From contig NZ_CP012150.1 of assembly GCF_001187505.1 (NCBI RefSeq), positions 5,366,048 through 5,430,047 on the forward strand: 64,000 bases of DNA, read 5' to 3'. Below are positions 26,377 through 34,661 of the stretch, piece after piece (within the stretch, counting starts at the first letter, position 1; every line of letters starts with the position of its first letter). A program made the translations under genes and the position numbers. Origin of the DNA: Mycolicibacterium goodii. GTDB lineage: Bacteria; Actinomycetota; Actinomycetes; Mycobacteriales; Mycobacteriaceae. The notes beneath the pieces are model-generated. The model was not told the origin of the DNA and did no database searches. It saw only the letters and a list, made by a program, of their open reading frames with translations.

Positions 26377-27553
26377 CCCGGCGCTTTCCGGCGATCCCAT
26401 CGCCACCCAAACCAGCGGTGTGCGCATCCTGCTCGACGGCGTGACCAAGCGTTACGACGCGAAAAGCCCTGCCGCCGTGGACGACATCACCATCGAGTTC
26501 CCTGCGGGCGAGATCGTGATGCTGGTCGGCCCCTCGGGGTGCGGCAAGACCACCACGATGAAGATGATCAACCGCCTGATCGAGCCCACCGGCGGGCGCA
26601 TCCTGATCGGCGACGACGATGTGACACACCGCGATCCCGACGGACTGCGCCGCCACATCGGCTATGTCATCCAGGGCGCGGGTCTGTTCCCGCACTACAC
26701 CGTCGGCGAGAACATCGCGATCGTGCCGCGGTTGTTGAAGTGGGACAAGCGACGCATCGCCGAGCGCGTCGACGAACTGCTCGATCTGGTGAACCTCGAG
26801 CCCGCGCAGTACCGCGATCGCCATCCGCGCGAACTGTCCGGCGGCCAGCAGCAGCGCGTCGGGGTGGCCAGGGCGCTGGCTGCCGACCCGCCGGTGCTGC
26901 TGATGGACGAACCGTTCGGCGCCGTCGATCCCATCACGCGCCAGCACCTGCAGGACGAACTGCTCCGGCTTCAGGATGAACTCCACAAGACCATCGTTTT
27001 CGTGACCCACGATTTCGATGAGGCCGTCAAGGTCGGTGACCGGATCGCGATCCTCACCGAAGGATCCCGGATCGTGCAGTACGACACGCCGGAAGCGGTC
27101 CTGGCCAATCCGGCCAACGACTTCGTGCGCGGGTTCGTGGGGCACGGTGCGGCGCTCAAACAACTGACCCTCACCCGGGTTCGCGACGTCGAGCTGCACG
27201 AGGCGGCCGTCGCACATGTCGGTGATGATCCCGCCGATGCGATCCGTACCGCGCGAGGAATCGACCGTGAGCATGTGATCGTGCTCGATCGGCTTGACCG
27301 CCCGCTGCGGTGGATGTCGTTGGCCGAACTCGAAGACACCCGCTCGCTGGAGCACGTCACCCGTGACGACAACCTGGAAAAGGTCAGTACCGCATCGACT
27401 CTCAACGATGCGCTGGACGTCATGCTCACATCGTCGCACGGCGTGGTGGTGGTGACCGGGCGGCGCAACTCCTATCAGGGCGTCATCCGGGTCGAGACGA
27501 TCATGGCCGCCATGCCCGATATGCAGACCACACCAACGGGGCCTGCGACGTGA
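26369..27553 (+). CDS. Glycine betaine/choline ABC transporter ATPase (OpuCA-like)
   Basis: 394-aa ATPase. Walker A is GPSGCGKTT near residue 53, the signature LSGGQQQRVGVARAL near 152, Walker B VLLMDEPFGAVDP near 171 and the H-loop FVTHDFDEA near 208. The C-terminal 140 residues hold CBS-type repeats (ending VVVVTGRRNSYQGVIRVETI), which in OpuCA/OpuA relatives sense ionic strength. The GTG start follows GAGGGGG. All four transporter genes overlap, so it is one transcript. Confidence 0.93.
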   Translation: MSDPALSGDPIATQTSGVRILLDGVTKRYDAKSPAAVDDITIEFPAGEIVMLVGPSGCGKTTTMKMINRLIEPTGGRILIGDDDVTHRDPDGLRRHIGYVIQGAGLFPHYTVGENIAIVPRLLKWDKRRIAERVDELLDLVNLEPAQYRDRHPRELSGGQQQRVGVARALAADPPVLLMDEPFGAVDPITRQHLQDELLRLQDELHKTIVFVTHDFDEAVKVGDRIAILTEGSRIVQYDTPEAVLANPANDFVRGFVGHGAALKQLTLTRVRDVELHEAAVAHVGDDPADAIRTARGIDREHVIVLDRLDRPLRWMSLAELEDTRSLEHVTRDDNLEKVSTASTLNDALDVMLTSSHGVVVVTGRRNSYQGVIRVETIMAAMPDMQTTPTGPAT

Positions 27554-28332
27554 CCACCACCGCGCCCGACACCGAACGCCTGGCGTTGCCTGCCGAGCCC
27601 TCGTCCGGGCTGGGTCTGGGACGCTGGCTGGTCCAACCGCTGGTCTGCGTCGCCGCGGTGGTCGGTTCGCTGGTGTACGTCGAGGTGGCCGACGTCTCCG
27701 AGTCCGAGCGACGGGCGTTGGCCATCGGCAACCTGCTGACCCTGCTCCGCGAGCACATGGTGATCAGCGTCGCCGCAACGATTCTCACATGTGCGCTGGC
27801 GATCCCGCTCGGCATCGCGCTGACGCGGGGGTCGATGCGACGCTATGCGAAACCGATCATCACCCTGGCGGGTTTCGGTCAGGCCGCACCCGCGATCGGG
27901 CTCATCGCCCTGGGCGCGGTGCTGTTCGGCATCGGCACCGTCGGGGCGATCGCCGCGCTGACGGTGTACGGCGCGTTGCCGATCATCGCCAACACCGTGA
28001 TCGGTCTCGACGGCCTCGACCGCCGACTCGTGGAAGCCGCACGCGGCATGGGGATGTCGTCGTTCTCGACCCTGCTCAAGGTGGAGTTGCCACTGGCGTT
28101 GCGCGTGATCGTCGCTGGCGTGCGCACCGCGCTGGTGCTCATCGTGGGCACCGCGTCGCTGGCCGCGTTCACCGGCGGCGGCGGGCTGGGACAGCTCATC
28201 ACCGTCGGAATCCGGTTGCAGCAGACCACCACGCTGGTGGTGGGCGCGATCCTGGTCGCGTCGCTGGCGCTGTTCATCGACTGGCTGGCCCGCGTGGTCG
28301 AGATGCTCGCCGCGCCGAAGGGGCTGGGATGA
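27550..28332 (+). CDS. Glycine betaine/choline ABC transporter permease (OpuCD-like)
   Basis: 260-aa second permease. It has a longer N-terminus than its partner, one extra membrane segment (about residues 22–42) and the same coupling loop EAARGMGMSSFSTLLKVELP near 161. The sequence AFTGGGGLGQLITVGI near 207 is typical for this family. The GTG start overlaps the ATPase stop (GTGA) and the stop overlaps the binding-protein start (ATGA). Confidence 0.9.
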   Translation: MTTTAPDTERLALPAEPSSGLGLGRWLVQPLVCVAAVVGSLVYVEVADVSESERRALAIGNLLTLLREHMVISVAATILTCALAIPLGIALTRGSMRRYAKPIITLAGFGQAAPAIGLIALGAVLFGIGTVGAIAALTVYGALPIIANTVIGLDGLDRRLVEAARGMGMSSFSTLLKVELPLALRVIVAGVRTALVLIVGTASLAAFTGGGGLGQLITVGIRLQQTTTLVVGAILVASLALFIDWLARVVEMLAAPKGLG

Positions 28333-29285
28333 GGATCGCCAGGTTCATTGCGGCGGCGCTCGTCGTCGCGACGGCGCTCGCCGGATGCGGGCTGCGTTCG
28401 GCCAGCGGCACCGTGCTCGACGCACGACCCGGCGCGATCAAACACTACGATTCACTCGACGGCGTGCCGATCACGGTCACCGCCAAGGATTTCACCGAAC
28501 AACTGATCCTCGGCAACATGGTGTCGATCGTGCTCAACGCCGCAGGAGCCGAGGTCACCAACATGACGAACACCCCGGGCAGCTTCGGTGTCCGGCAGGC
28601 CATGCTCAACGGAAGTGCCACGGTGTCACCTGAATACACCGGCAACGGCTGGATCAACTACATGGGCAACGAGCAGCCCATCCCGGACCCGACCGCGCAA
28701 TGGCGGGCGGTCAACGAGGCCGACGCGGTCAACAACCTCACCTGGCTGCCGCCCGCCCCGATGAACAACACCTACGCCTTCGCCATCCGCGACGCCGAGG
28801 GCCGGCGACTCGGCGTGACCAAACTGTCCGATCTCGCCCGGCTCCCCCGCTCCGAGTTGACGTTCTGTGTGGAAAGCGAATTCGCCAGCCGCAACGACGG
28901 TTTCGTGCCGATGCTGCAGACCTACGGGATGTCGCCCGACGGGCTCGGCCGGGTGACCCACCTGGACACCGGCGTCATCTACACCGCGACCGCCAACGGT
29001 GACTGCAACTTCGGCGAGGTCTACACCACCGACGGGCGCATCCCGGCGCTGAACCTGCGGGTGCTCGACGACGACAGGAAGTTCTTCCCGCTGTACAACC
29101 TGTCGGTTGTCGTCAACACCGATCTGTTGAACGCGCACCCCGAGCTCGGCGAGATCGTCGCCGAGCTCAGCCCGCGGCTCACCAACGAGACCATGATGGC
29201 GCTCAACGCGCGGGTGGACAGCGACGGCGACGACCCGGCCATCGTGGCGCGTGACTGGCTGGTCTCGGAAGGGCTGCTGAGCTGA
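28329..29285 (+). CDS. Glycine betaine/choline ABC transporter substrate-binding lipoprotein
   Basis: 318-aa lipoprotein. The signal peptide ends in a lipobox ALAGC with the lipidated cysteine at residue 20. The mature part is an OpuAC domain beginning ITVTAKDFTEQLILGNMVSI, the usual opening of this family. Aromatic residues expected for a quaternary-amine cage are present (NGWINYMGNEQ, WLPPAPMNNTYAF), but assignment of individual cage residues needs a model. It would deliver betaine or choline to the two permeases on the outer face of the membrane. Confidence 0.92.
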   Translation: MRIARFIAAALVVATALAGCGLRSASGTVLDARPGAIKHYDSLDGVPITVTAKDFTEQLILGNMVSIVLNAAGAEVTNMTNTPGSFGVRQAMLNGSATVSPEYTGNGWINYMGNEQPIPDPTAQWRAVNEADAVNNLTWLPPAPMNNTYAFAIRDAEGRRLGVTKLSDLARLPRSELTFCVESEFASRNDGFVPMLQTYGMSPDGLGRVTHLDTGVIYTATANGDCNFGEVYTTDGRIPALNLRVLDDDRKFFPLYNLSVVVNTDLLNAHPELGEIVAELSPRLTNETMMALNARVDSDGDDPAIVARDWLVSEGLLS

Positions 29286-29290
29286 GGCAG

Positions 29291-30091
29291 TCAGCGCACC
29301 ACCGCCGGATGCGGGACCCGCGGGGCGCCCAGCATCTCGCGGTGTGACGGCGGAATCCGGCCGCCTTCGTCGGTGATCCCGTAACGCGTCGCCAGTTCGG
29401 CGCCGATCACCGTCTGCCCGGACAACTGTCCCAGGTTCGGGTCGCGGTACAGCGCGTCGATCAACCGGCCGGTGAACTCCGGGGTTTCGGCGTGCTCGGC
29501 GGTCTCGGCCAACGCTTCGGGGTTGCCGTCGAACGCCGCACGCAGTTTCTCGGTGAGCAGGATGCCCATCCAGATCGACACCGTCGACACCGTGGTGCCG
29601 CGGAAATCCACCGCCATGTCGGCGGCGAGTTTGTCCACGCCGGCCTTCTGCGCGCCGTACGCCGGGCCGTGCATGTAACACGCCGAGCCCGGCGACGACG
29701 TGAACGCGATCAGCCCCTTCTCCCCCGCGAGCAGAAGCGGCGCGGCATGCCACGACGCGACATATGCCGAGCGCAACCCAACGTCGAGCACATCGGCCAG
29801 TTCGATCGGCTTCTCCCAGAACGGCTTCGGGTTTACCAACGCGTCGTGGATCGCCGCGGCGTTGTTCACCAGCAGGTCAAGCCGTCCGGACTCGTCGGCG
29901 ATGCGCCGGAACAACGCAGCCACCGCGGCGTCGTCGGAATGGTCAACCCGCACGGCGACACCGCCGGGCCCCGGATCGGTCACCGTCCGGCCCGTGAGGT
30001 ACACCTTCCACCCCGCGGCGAGCAGGGCTGCGGCGATGCCGCGACCCGCGCCGCGGCTGGCTCCCGTGACAACAGCGACCGGCGTTTCCAT
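29291..30091 (-). CDS. Short-chain dehydrogenase/reductase (DHRS1-like)
   Basis: 266-aa classical SDR. Cofactor motif TGASRGAGRGIA at residues 9–20 with R15/R19 nearby suggests NADP(H). NNAA is at about 84, the catalytic Ser in FTSSPGSACYMHGP and the Tyr-Lys pair as YGAQKAG near 146. The substrate is unknown. It converges on the OpuC-type operon with only five bases between stops, so it is probably a separate unit. The N-terminal half contains an insertion (IHDALVNPKPFWEKPIELAD) typical of DHRS1-type enzymes. Confidence 0.85.
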   Translation of the reverse strand: METPVAVVTGASRGAGRGIAAALLAAGWKVYLTGRTVTDPGPGGVAVRVDHSDDAAVAALFRRIADESGRLDLLVNNAAAIHDALVNPKPFWEKPIELADVLDVGLRSAYVASWHAAPLLLAGEKGLIAFTSSPGSACYMHGPAYGAQKAGVDKLAADMAVDFRGTTVSTVSIWMGILLTEKLRAAFDGNPEALAETAEHAETPEFTGRLIDALYRDPNLGQLSGQTVIGAELATRYGITDEGGRIPPSHREMLGAPRVPHPAVVR

Positions 30092-30113
30092 GCCGACAAG
30101 TTACGTTGTGGGT

Positions 30114-30161
30114 TCCGATGGCGTGGGCGATGGTGCCGGCGATGGTGCAGGCGATGGTGCT
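30114..30161. repeat. 12-bp tandem repeat in a divergent intergenic region
   Basis: Three copies of GGCGATGGTGCN at 30126–30137, 30138–30149 and 30150–30161 differ only at the last base; a degenerate copy (TCCGATGGCGTG) precedes them. They lie between the SDR and the membrane protein genes, which point away from each other. A minisatellite that could vary in copy number between strains. Confidence 0.7.
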
Positions 30162-30224
30162 GCTGTCGCGTCGATCGTCCGGATTGTCCTGACGTTTGAC
30201 GAAACCGCAAATAAAGTTGCGGCC

Positions 30225-31028
30225 ATGACCAGGTTTCTCGACGGATACCTCGAATCACCGCTCTCGGGTATCGCGCCGTGGGTGGTGATGGCGGTGCTCT
30301 CGACCCCAGGGCACTTCGAGCAGGCCGTGTGCGCCGCGCTGGGTCTGACCCTGTTGACCATGTGGATCAGCCGGCGACGTGGCGGCACCCTGCATGCGCT
30401 TGACCTCTACGGTGCGGCGTTCTTCGTCATCCTGGCCGTCGTCGGCATGATCGTCTCGGCGGACACCGTGGACTGCTTGCAGACCTGGGCTGGTGAGATC
30501 AGCAACATCGCGCTGGCGCTGTTCGTCATCGCGACGATCGCCGCCCGACGGCCGTTCACCCTGCCGTACGCCAAGGAGCAGACCCCGCAGGAACATTGGG
30601 ACAGCCCGTTGTTCCTGCGGGTCAACTACGTCATCTCGGCGGTGTGGGCGGGCGCGTTCACGTTCTCGGTGATCATGGGGTTCGTCGGCAACGCCGTCCT
30701 GCACGATCCGGACAACTTCTGGACCGGTTGGGTGCTGCAACTGGCGTCGATCTTCTTCGCGGTCGCGTTCACCGGGTGGTACCCCGACCGCGCGGCGGCG
30801 GCATTCGCAGAACGGGCCGGTGAGACTCCCGAGAACCCGACGCAGACAGTTGCCCAGCTGTTCGACTGGTTGCCGATGTTCGTCCTGATCGCCGGGATCT
30901 TCGGCTGGGTCACCGACGCGCTGCCCGACGCGGTCGGGATCGCCATGATCATCGTGGGTATCGTCGGAAATACTCTGGCGGGCAAACTGATTCCCACGCG
31001 CGAGGACGCGCCGACCGAGCAGGCCTGA
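30225..31028 (+). CDS. Polytopic membrane protein, unknown
   Basis: 267-aa protein with about seven hydrophobic segments (for example AAFFVILAVVGMIVSA, IALALFVIATIAA, FIAMIIVGIVG-like stretch at the C-terminus). A central soluble loop reads KEQTPQEHWDSPLFLRVNYV. I do not recognise a named family. The ATG at 30225 gives a hydrophobic start; a longer in-frame reading through the repeat region is unlikely to be translated. Stand-alone gene, convergent with the aldo/keto reductase gene. Confidence 0.7.
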   Translation: MTRFLDGYLESPLSGIAPWVVMAVLSTPGHFEQAVCAALGLTLLTMWISRRRGGTLHALDLYGAAFFVILAVVGMIVSADTVDCLQTWAGEISNIALALFVIATIAARRPFTLPYAKEQTPQEHWDSPLFLRVNYVISAVWAGAFTFSVIMGFVGNAVLHDPDNFWTGWVLQLASIFFAVAFTGWYPDRAAAAFAERAGETPENPTQTVAQLFDWLPMFVLIAGIFGWVTDALPDAVGIAMIIVGIVGNTLAGKLIPTREDAPTEQA

Positions 31029-31045
31029 TCAGCGGGCGATGACGG

Positions 31046-32083
31046 TCATCGGTGCGTCGGTCCCGAATCTGCCTGCGGCGCCTCGGTGCCGAGATTTTCG
31101 GGACGGATGGAGCGGTGCCCGGCGACCTGACCTGCGATGCCCTCCAGGCGTTGCAGGTGCTCATCGCCGAGCTCGACACCCAGTGCGCCGACGTTCTCCC
31201 GGAGGAACTCGACGTGGCGGGTGCCCGGGATCGGCACCACATCCTGTCCGCGCGAAAGCACCCAGGCCAGCGCCACCTGGCTGGGTCGCACACCCAGTTC
31301 ACCCGCGACCTCGACGACGGTGTCGGCGAGCGCGCGGTTACGGTCGAACGCCACGTCGCTGAACCGCGGATGGTTGCGGTGGGTACCGCTGACGTCGTCG
31401 CGCGACTGCACGCGGCCGGTGAGCCAGCCGCGTCCCAGCGGCGAGTACGGCACGATGCCGATGCCGAGTTCCCGGGCGATCGGTGCGGTCTCGTTCTCGA
31501 TGTCGCGGGTGAACAGCGACCACTCGTTCTGGATCGCGGCGATGGGATGCACGGCGTGCGCCCGCCGCAGCGTCTGCGGACCGGGCTCGGACAACCCGAT
31601 GTGGCGCACCTTCCCGGCCTGCACGAGTTCGGCGAGCGCTCCCACCGTGTCCTCGATCGGCACCTGCGGGTCGACCCGGTGCTGGTAGTACAGGTCGACG
31701 TGATCGATGCCGAGCCGACGCAGCGACCCCTCGATCGCCCCACGCACGTATTCGGGTCTGCCGTCGAGCGCCCGGCCGTCCGGATTGGTGTCCCGGTCCA
31801 GCCGGTTGCCGAACTTCGTGGCGACGACCAGGGAATCCCGCCTGCCCCGGATCGCCTTGCCCAGCAGGATCTCGCTGTGCTCGGGTCCGTAGATGTCGGC
31901 GGTGTCGAACAGCGTCACCCCGAGGTCGATGGCCGCGTCGACGATGTCCTTGGCCTGCTTCTCGTCGTCAGGTCCGGCGCCCGCGCGAAAGCTCATGAAC
32001 CCCAGTCCGATCGGCGACACCTCGGGTCCATGGGAGCCCAGCCGTCGACGGTCGGTGTGTAGTGGTGCCACTGTCATGGTCAT
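31046..32083 (-). CDS. Aldo/keto reductase
   Basis: 345-aa (beta/alpha)8 NADPH-dependent oxidoreductase. The catalytic tetrad is visible: Asp and Tyr in LFDTADIYGPEHSE near residues 60–66, Lys in VVATKFG near 91 and His in LYYQHRVDP near 133. QNEWSLFTRD near 198 and VPIPGTRH near 283 match the AKR13 group (YajO/YghZ-like plant and bacterial reductases). The substrate is not evident. An ATG two codons later is also possible. It precedes the dioxygenase gene on the same strand order with 44 bases between. Confidence 0.88.
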   Translation of the reverse strand: MTMTVAPLHTDRRRLGSHGPEVSPIGLGFMSFRAGAGPDDEKQAKDIVDAAIDLGVTLFDTADIYGPEHSEILLGKAIRGRRDSLVVATKFGNRLDRDTNPDGRALDGRPEYVRGAIEGSLRRLGIDHVDLYYQHRVDPQVPIEDTVGALAELVQAGKVRHIGLSEPGPQTLRRAHAVHPIAAIQNEWSLFTRDIENETAPIARELGIGIVPYSPLGRGWLTGRVQSRDDVSGTHRNHPRFSDVAFDRNRALADTVVEVAGELGVRPSQVALAWVLSRGQDVVPIPGTRHVEFLRENVGALGVELGDEHLQRLEGIAGQVAGHRSIRPENLGTEAPQADSGPTHR

Positions 32084-32127
32084 CCGTTCTCTTCAGGTGG
32101 AAATGGTGCTGGGGACGAGCGGTCGGA

Positions 32128-33069
32128 TCAGGATCCGTAGAAGGGCTCCCCGGACACCAGCTCGGACTCGCGACCGTCGACGCCCCTTGGCACATCGCCT
32201 TCGAGCGTCACCCGGTAGAGCACCCGGTCGTAGTCGAGATGTCCGGCGTCGGCGATCGCCAGGTGCGACGTCGCCCGGTTGTCCCAGAATGCGACGCTAC
32301 CGGGCGCCCAGCGGAATCGCACGGTGTACTCGGTGCGGGTCGCCTCCTCCCACAGCAATTTCAGGATCGCCTCGCTCTGCGACGGTGTGAAGCCACGGAT
32401 CTCCCGGGGCCCGCGGGTGAATCCCGGGCTGACGAACAGGGCCCGTTCTCCGGTGACGGGGTGAACCCGCACCGCGGGGTGGTAGGCCGCCAGATTGGCT
32501 TCACGCACCTTGCGGTCACGCTGGCTTCCTTCGGCCGCTCGCGTGTTGAACTGGTGCTTGATGTCGAGGGTGTCGACGAAGTTCCGCAGCTCCTTCGGCA
32601 GATTCTCGTATGCCGCAACGAGATTCGTCCACGCGGTGTCGCCGCCGAACGGCGGCAGGATGTGCGCGCGCAATATCGAGGCGGCAGGCGGGTTCACCAG
32701 CGCCGTCACGTCGGTGTGCCAGCTGCTGTCGTACGACGTGCGCTTGCGGCCCAACTGCCGCTCGTAGCGTCGGCTGTCGATCGGCAGGATCTCGGGGAAG
32801 CCCTCCGGCGGTTCCTCCTCGTGCGGATGCGCAGGTGTCACCTTGCCGAACCGGCGGGCGAACGCGATCTGCTCGGCGTGCCCGATCTCCTGGTCGCGGA
32901 AGAAGATCACCTTGTGGGTGTGCAGCGCGGTGCGGATTTCCTCGACCACGCTGGCTTCCAGTTCCTCGCGCAGATCGACACCGCGCACCTCGGCGCCGAT
33001 GTAGCCGGCGAGCGGCACGATGTCCAGACCGGTGTCGGTCGGCGCGCTGTTCTCCTTGAGTTCGGTCAT
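32128..33069 (-). CDS. TauD/TfdA-family Fe(II)/2-oxoglutarate dioxygenase (alkylsulfatase- or taurine-type)
   Basis: 313-aa non-haem iron oxygenase. The iron triad is HxD…H as H118/D120 (SSWHTDVT) and H269 (DNRATSHLA); the 2-oxoglutarate-binding arginine lies in DRVLYRVTL near 282–286. Blocks GYIGAEVRGVDL, HKVIFFRDQ and HPVTGERALF resemble bacterial type II alkyl sulfatases (AtsK, M. tuberculosis Rv3406) as well as taurine dioxygenase, which release sulfite or sulfate from organic sulfur compounds. The ATG at 33069 follows a GGGGGA tract. The divergent Cys leader peptide 300 bases away supports a role in sulfur supply. Confidence 0.88.
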   Translation of the reverse strand: MTELKENSAPTDTGLDIVPLAGYIGAEVRGVDLREELEASVVEEIRTALHTHKVIFFRDQEIGHAEQIAFARRFGKVTPAHPHEEEPPEGFPEILPIDSRRYERQLGRKRTSYDSSWHTDVTALVNPPAASILRAHILPPFGGDTAWTNLVAAYENLPKELRNFVDTLDIKHQFNTRAAEGSQRDRKVREANLAAYHPAVRVHPVTGERALFVSPGFTRGPREIRGFTPSQSEAILKLLWEEATRTEYTVRFRWAPGSVAFWDNRATSHLAIADAGHLDYDRVLYRVTLEGDVPRGVDGRESELVSGEPFYGS

Positions 33070-33310
33070 CAGGCGGTCCCCCTTTGTGGTGATCTGTCGT
33101 GATCGGTTGGCGGGCAGTGGGCTGTCCTGCCGCGCCACCTCAGCGTCGGTTCTGTCCGCCGCCACGAACAAGCGGGTTCGGCTACCGGAATCGTTCAGTG
33201 CGGCTTACGCGTCGGTGGAATGATCGACGCAGGCACAAAAGGACACCAGAATTACAACCGCGGTGATTTCTGCTGCACTCTTCACATCGCCGCAGGTCAA
33301 CGGCGTATGG

Positions 33311-33325
33311 GCGGAGAATCTCCGC
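33311..33325. promoter_or_regulatory. 15-bp palindrome between dioxygenase and LysR
   Basis: GCGGAGA (33311–33317) and TCTCCGC (33319–33325) form a perfect odd palindrome. It lies in a 474-base divergent region (33070–33543) that otherwise holds only the leader peptide and a mini-ORF. A candidate operator for the LysR protein or another regulator. Confidence 0.4.
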
Positions 33326-33371
33326 ACCGCGGCACTGTGCTGGACCTCACTTCTCTGAGATCATTCGAGCC

Positions 33372-33446
33372 GTGAATTCGACGGACCTCACCAGCTCACC
33401 GCACGTCGATCTGATGCATGACCGCCGTGCGGTCTGTTGTCGCTGA
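33372..33446 (+). CDS. Cysteine-rich leader peptide (attenuator)
   Basis: 24-codon reading frame from GTG 33372 to TGA 33446, ending HVDLMHDRRAVCCR. The pattern His-Val-Asp-Leu … Arg … Cys-(Cys)-Arg-stop is the shape of actinobacterial leader peptides placed upstream of sulfur-metabolism genes. In mycobacteria, short frames with consecutive Cys codons are known to act as cysteine-responsive attenuators: ribosome stalling at Cys codons changes expression of the downstream gene. There is no ribosome site before the GTG, which fits a leaderless start, but no clear -10 box is seen at the expected distance. The next genes are a mini-ORF and lysR. Confidence 0.7.
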   Translation: MNSTDLTSSPHVDLMHDRRAVCCR

Positions 33447-33491
33447 ACCTTTTCGCTGATTCCAGGCTGTTCCCGAGCTGATGAGGTCCCG

Positions 33492-33551
33492 ATGACTGTC
33501 ACCGCCGTTGTGCCGTCCGCCCCGAGTGACACCGGTGCGCGCCATGCTTGA
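33492..33551 (+). CDS. 19-aa mini-ORF overlapping the lysR start
   Basis: ATG 33492 to TGA 33551 encodes MTVTAVVPSAPSDTGARHA. A GAGG ribosome site is five bases upstream, whereas the LysR ATG at 33544 has none. The stop overlaps the lysR start region by eight bases, so translation of lysR may depend on re-initiation. It may also be the remaining N-terminus of a lost structural gene. I do not recognise a function. Confidence 0.4.
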   Translation: MTVTAVVPSAPSDTGARHA

Positions 33552-34479
33552 CCTGCGCCGCATGATGTTGCTGTCCGATCTGGCCGACCTCGGGTCGGTC
33601 ACCGCGGTCGCCGAGCGTCGCAGCATCACCAGTTCCGCTGTGTCTCAACAACTCCGCGTCCTCGAAGAGGAAGCGGGCGCGACCCTGTTCCGCCGTGACG
33701 GCAGGACCCTGGGTCTGACGCGCAGCGGCCAGGTTCTCGCCGAGCATGTCCGGCGTGTCCTCGTCGCGGTGGACGAGGCCATGAGCGCGGTCGCCGAGAC
33801 CAGAGACCGGGTGTCGGGGCAGGTCGCGATCGCCACGTTCAACATGGGCATTCCCACGTTCGCGGTGCCGCTGATGCACCGCCTCAGCGCGTCAGAACCC
33901 GACCTGCGCATCCAGGTGCAGCAGGAGACCAGTTCGGCCGCCATCCGTCTGCTCCGGCAGGGCGAGGTCGACGTCGCCCTCACGTGCCACTACGACTTCG
34001 TCGGGCATGAGCCCCCGGGCGGGCTCACCACGGTGCCACTGCTGTTCGAACCACTGGTCTTGCTGGCGCCCACGCACTCACACCTGCGGGTGCGCAAGCA
34101 CGGGTTGTCGGCGCTGGCCGACGGGCCGTGGATCACCGGGCCGCAGAATTCCGGGCTCGGTGTCGCCGTCGTGCGGGCCGGTGAAAGTGCCGGTTTCACA
34201 CCGCAGGTCAAGCACCGCGTCATCGGCGCCCAGAACATCTGCGATCTCGCGGCCACCGAGGTCGCCTCGGCCATCGTTCCGCGGTTGTCGGTTCCCGAGA
34301 AGTTGGAGGGGCTCATCGTGCCCGGTCTGGATCTCGGCGGACGCACCATCAGCGCGGTCGTCCGCGCGGGTCGCCAGCGTGACCCGAACATCGCCTTGAT
34401 CATGCGCACGTTGCACGCCATCGCCGAGGACGCGCTGCCCGAACGCAAGTCCGGTGGCACGCTGGGTGTCGCGTCCTGA
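33544..34479 (+). CDS. LysR-family transcriptional regulator
   Basis: 311-aa regulator. The N-terminal winged helix-turn-helix reads LADLGSVTAVAERRSITSSA then VSQQLRVLEEEAG (residues ~14–47), and a LysR substrate-binding domain follows from about residue 90 (GQVAIATFNMGIPTFAVPLM). An ATG at 33544 fits the usual length (MLDLRRMMLLSDL); it has no own ribosome site and overlaps a mini-ORF with one. It lies downstream of the Cys leader peptide and diverges from the dioxygenase gene, the classical arrangement for a LysR regulator and its target. A CysB-like role in sulfur supply is plausible but not shown. Confidence 0.85.
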   Translation: MLDLRRMMLLSDLADLGSVTAVAERRSITSSAVSQQLRVLEEEAGATLFRRDGRTLGLTRSGQVLAEHVRRVLVAVDEAMSAVAETRDRVSGQVAIATFNMGIPTFAVPLMHRLSASEPDLRIQVQQETSSAAIRLLRQGEVDVALTCHYDFVGHEPPGGLTTVPLLFEPLVLLAPTHSHLRVRKHGLSALADGPWITGPQNSGLGVAVVRAGESAGFTPQVKHRVIGAQNICDLAATEVASAIVPRLSVPEKLEGLIVPGLDLGGRTISAVVRAGRQRDPNIALIMRTLHAIAEDALPERKSGGTLGVAS

Positions 34480-34661
34480 GGGTGGGCGTGCCATCACGGG
34501 TGACCTCGTGCTCGCCGATCTCGCACACGCACAGCAATCCCGCAGGGCGAGGCCGGTCGGAAGTCGGCAGAATCGGAAGAAGAATTTTCGACCGTGCCAC
34601 CGGAACCGGCGGCACTGGGACCACCGGCGCCCGCGTCGCCCCGACCGGAAGCGAGTTCTCG

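Noticed and set aside
30114..30161. CRISPR array
   Set aside because: The 12-bp units are contiguous with no spacers, and no cas gene is in the window.
30101..30388. Minus-strand frame ending in Pro-Ser/Ala repeats
   Set aside because: The PSPAPS pattern is only the reading of the 12-bp DNA repeat; there is no ribosome site or homology and it crosses the divergent promoter region.
33070..33371. A second Cys leader peptide on the minus strand before the dioxygenase gene
   Set aside because: I read the minus strand upstream of 33069 in all frames and found no short frame ending in Cys codons.
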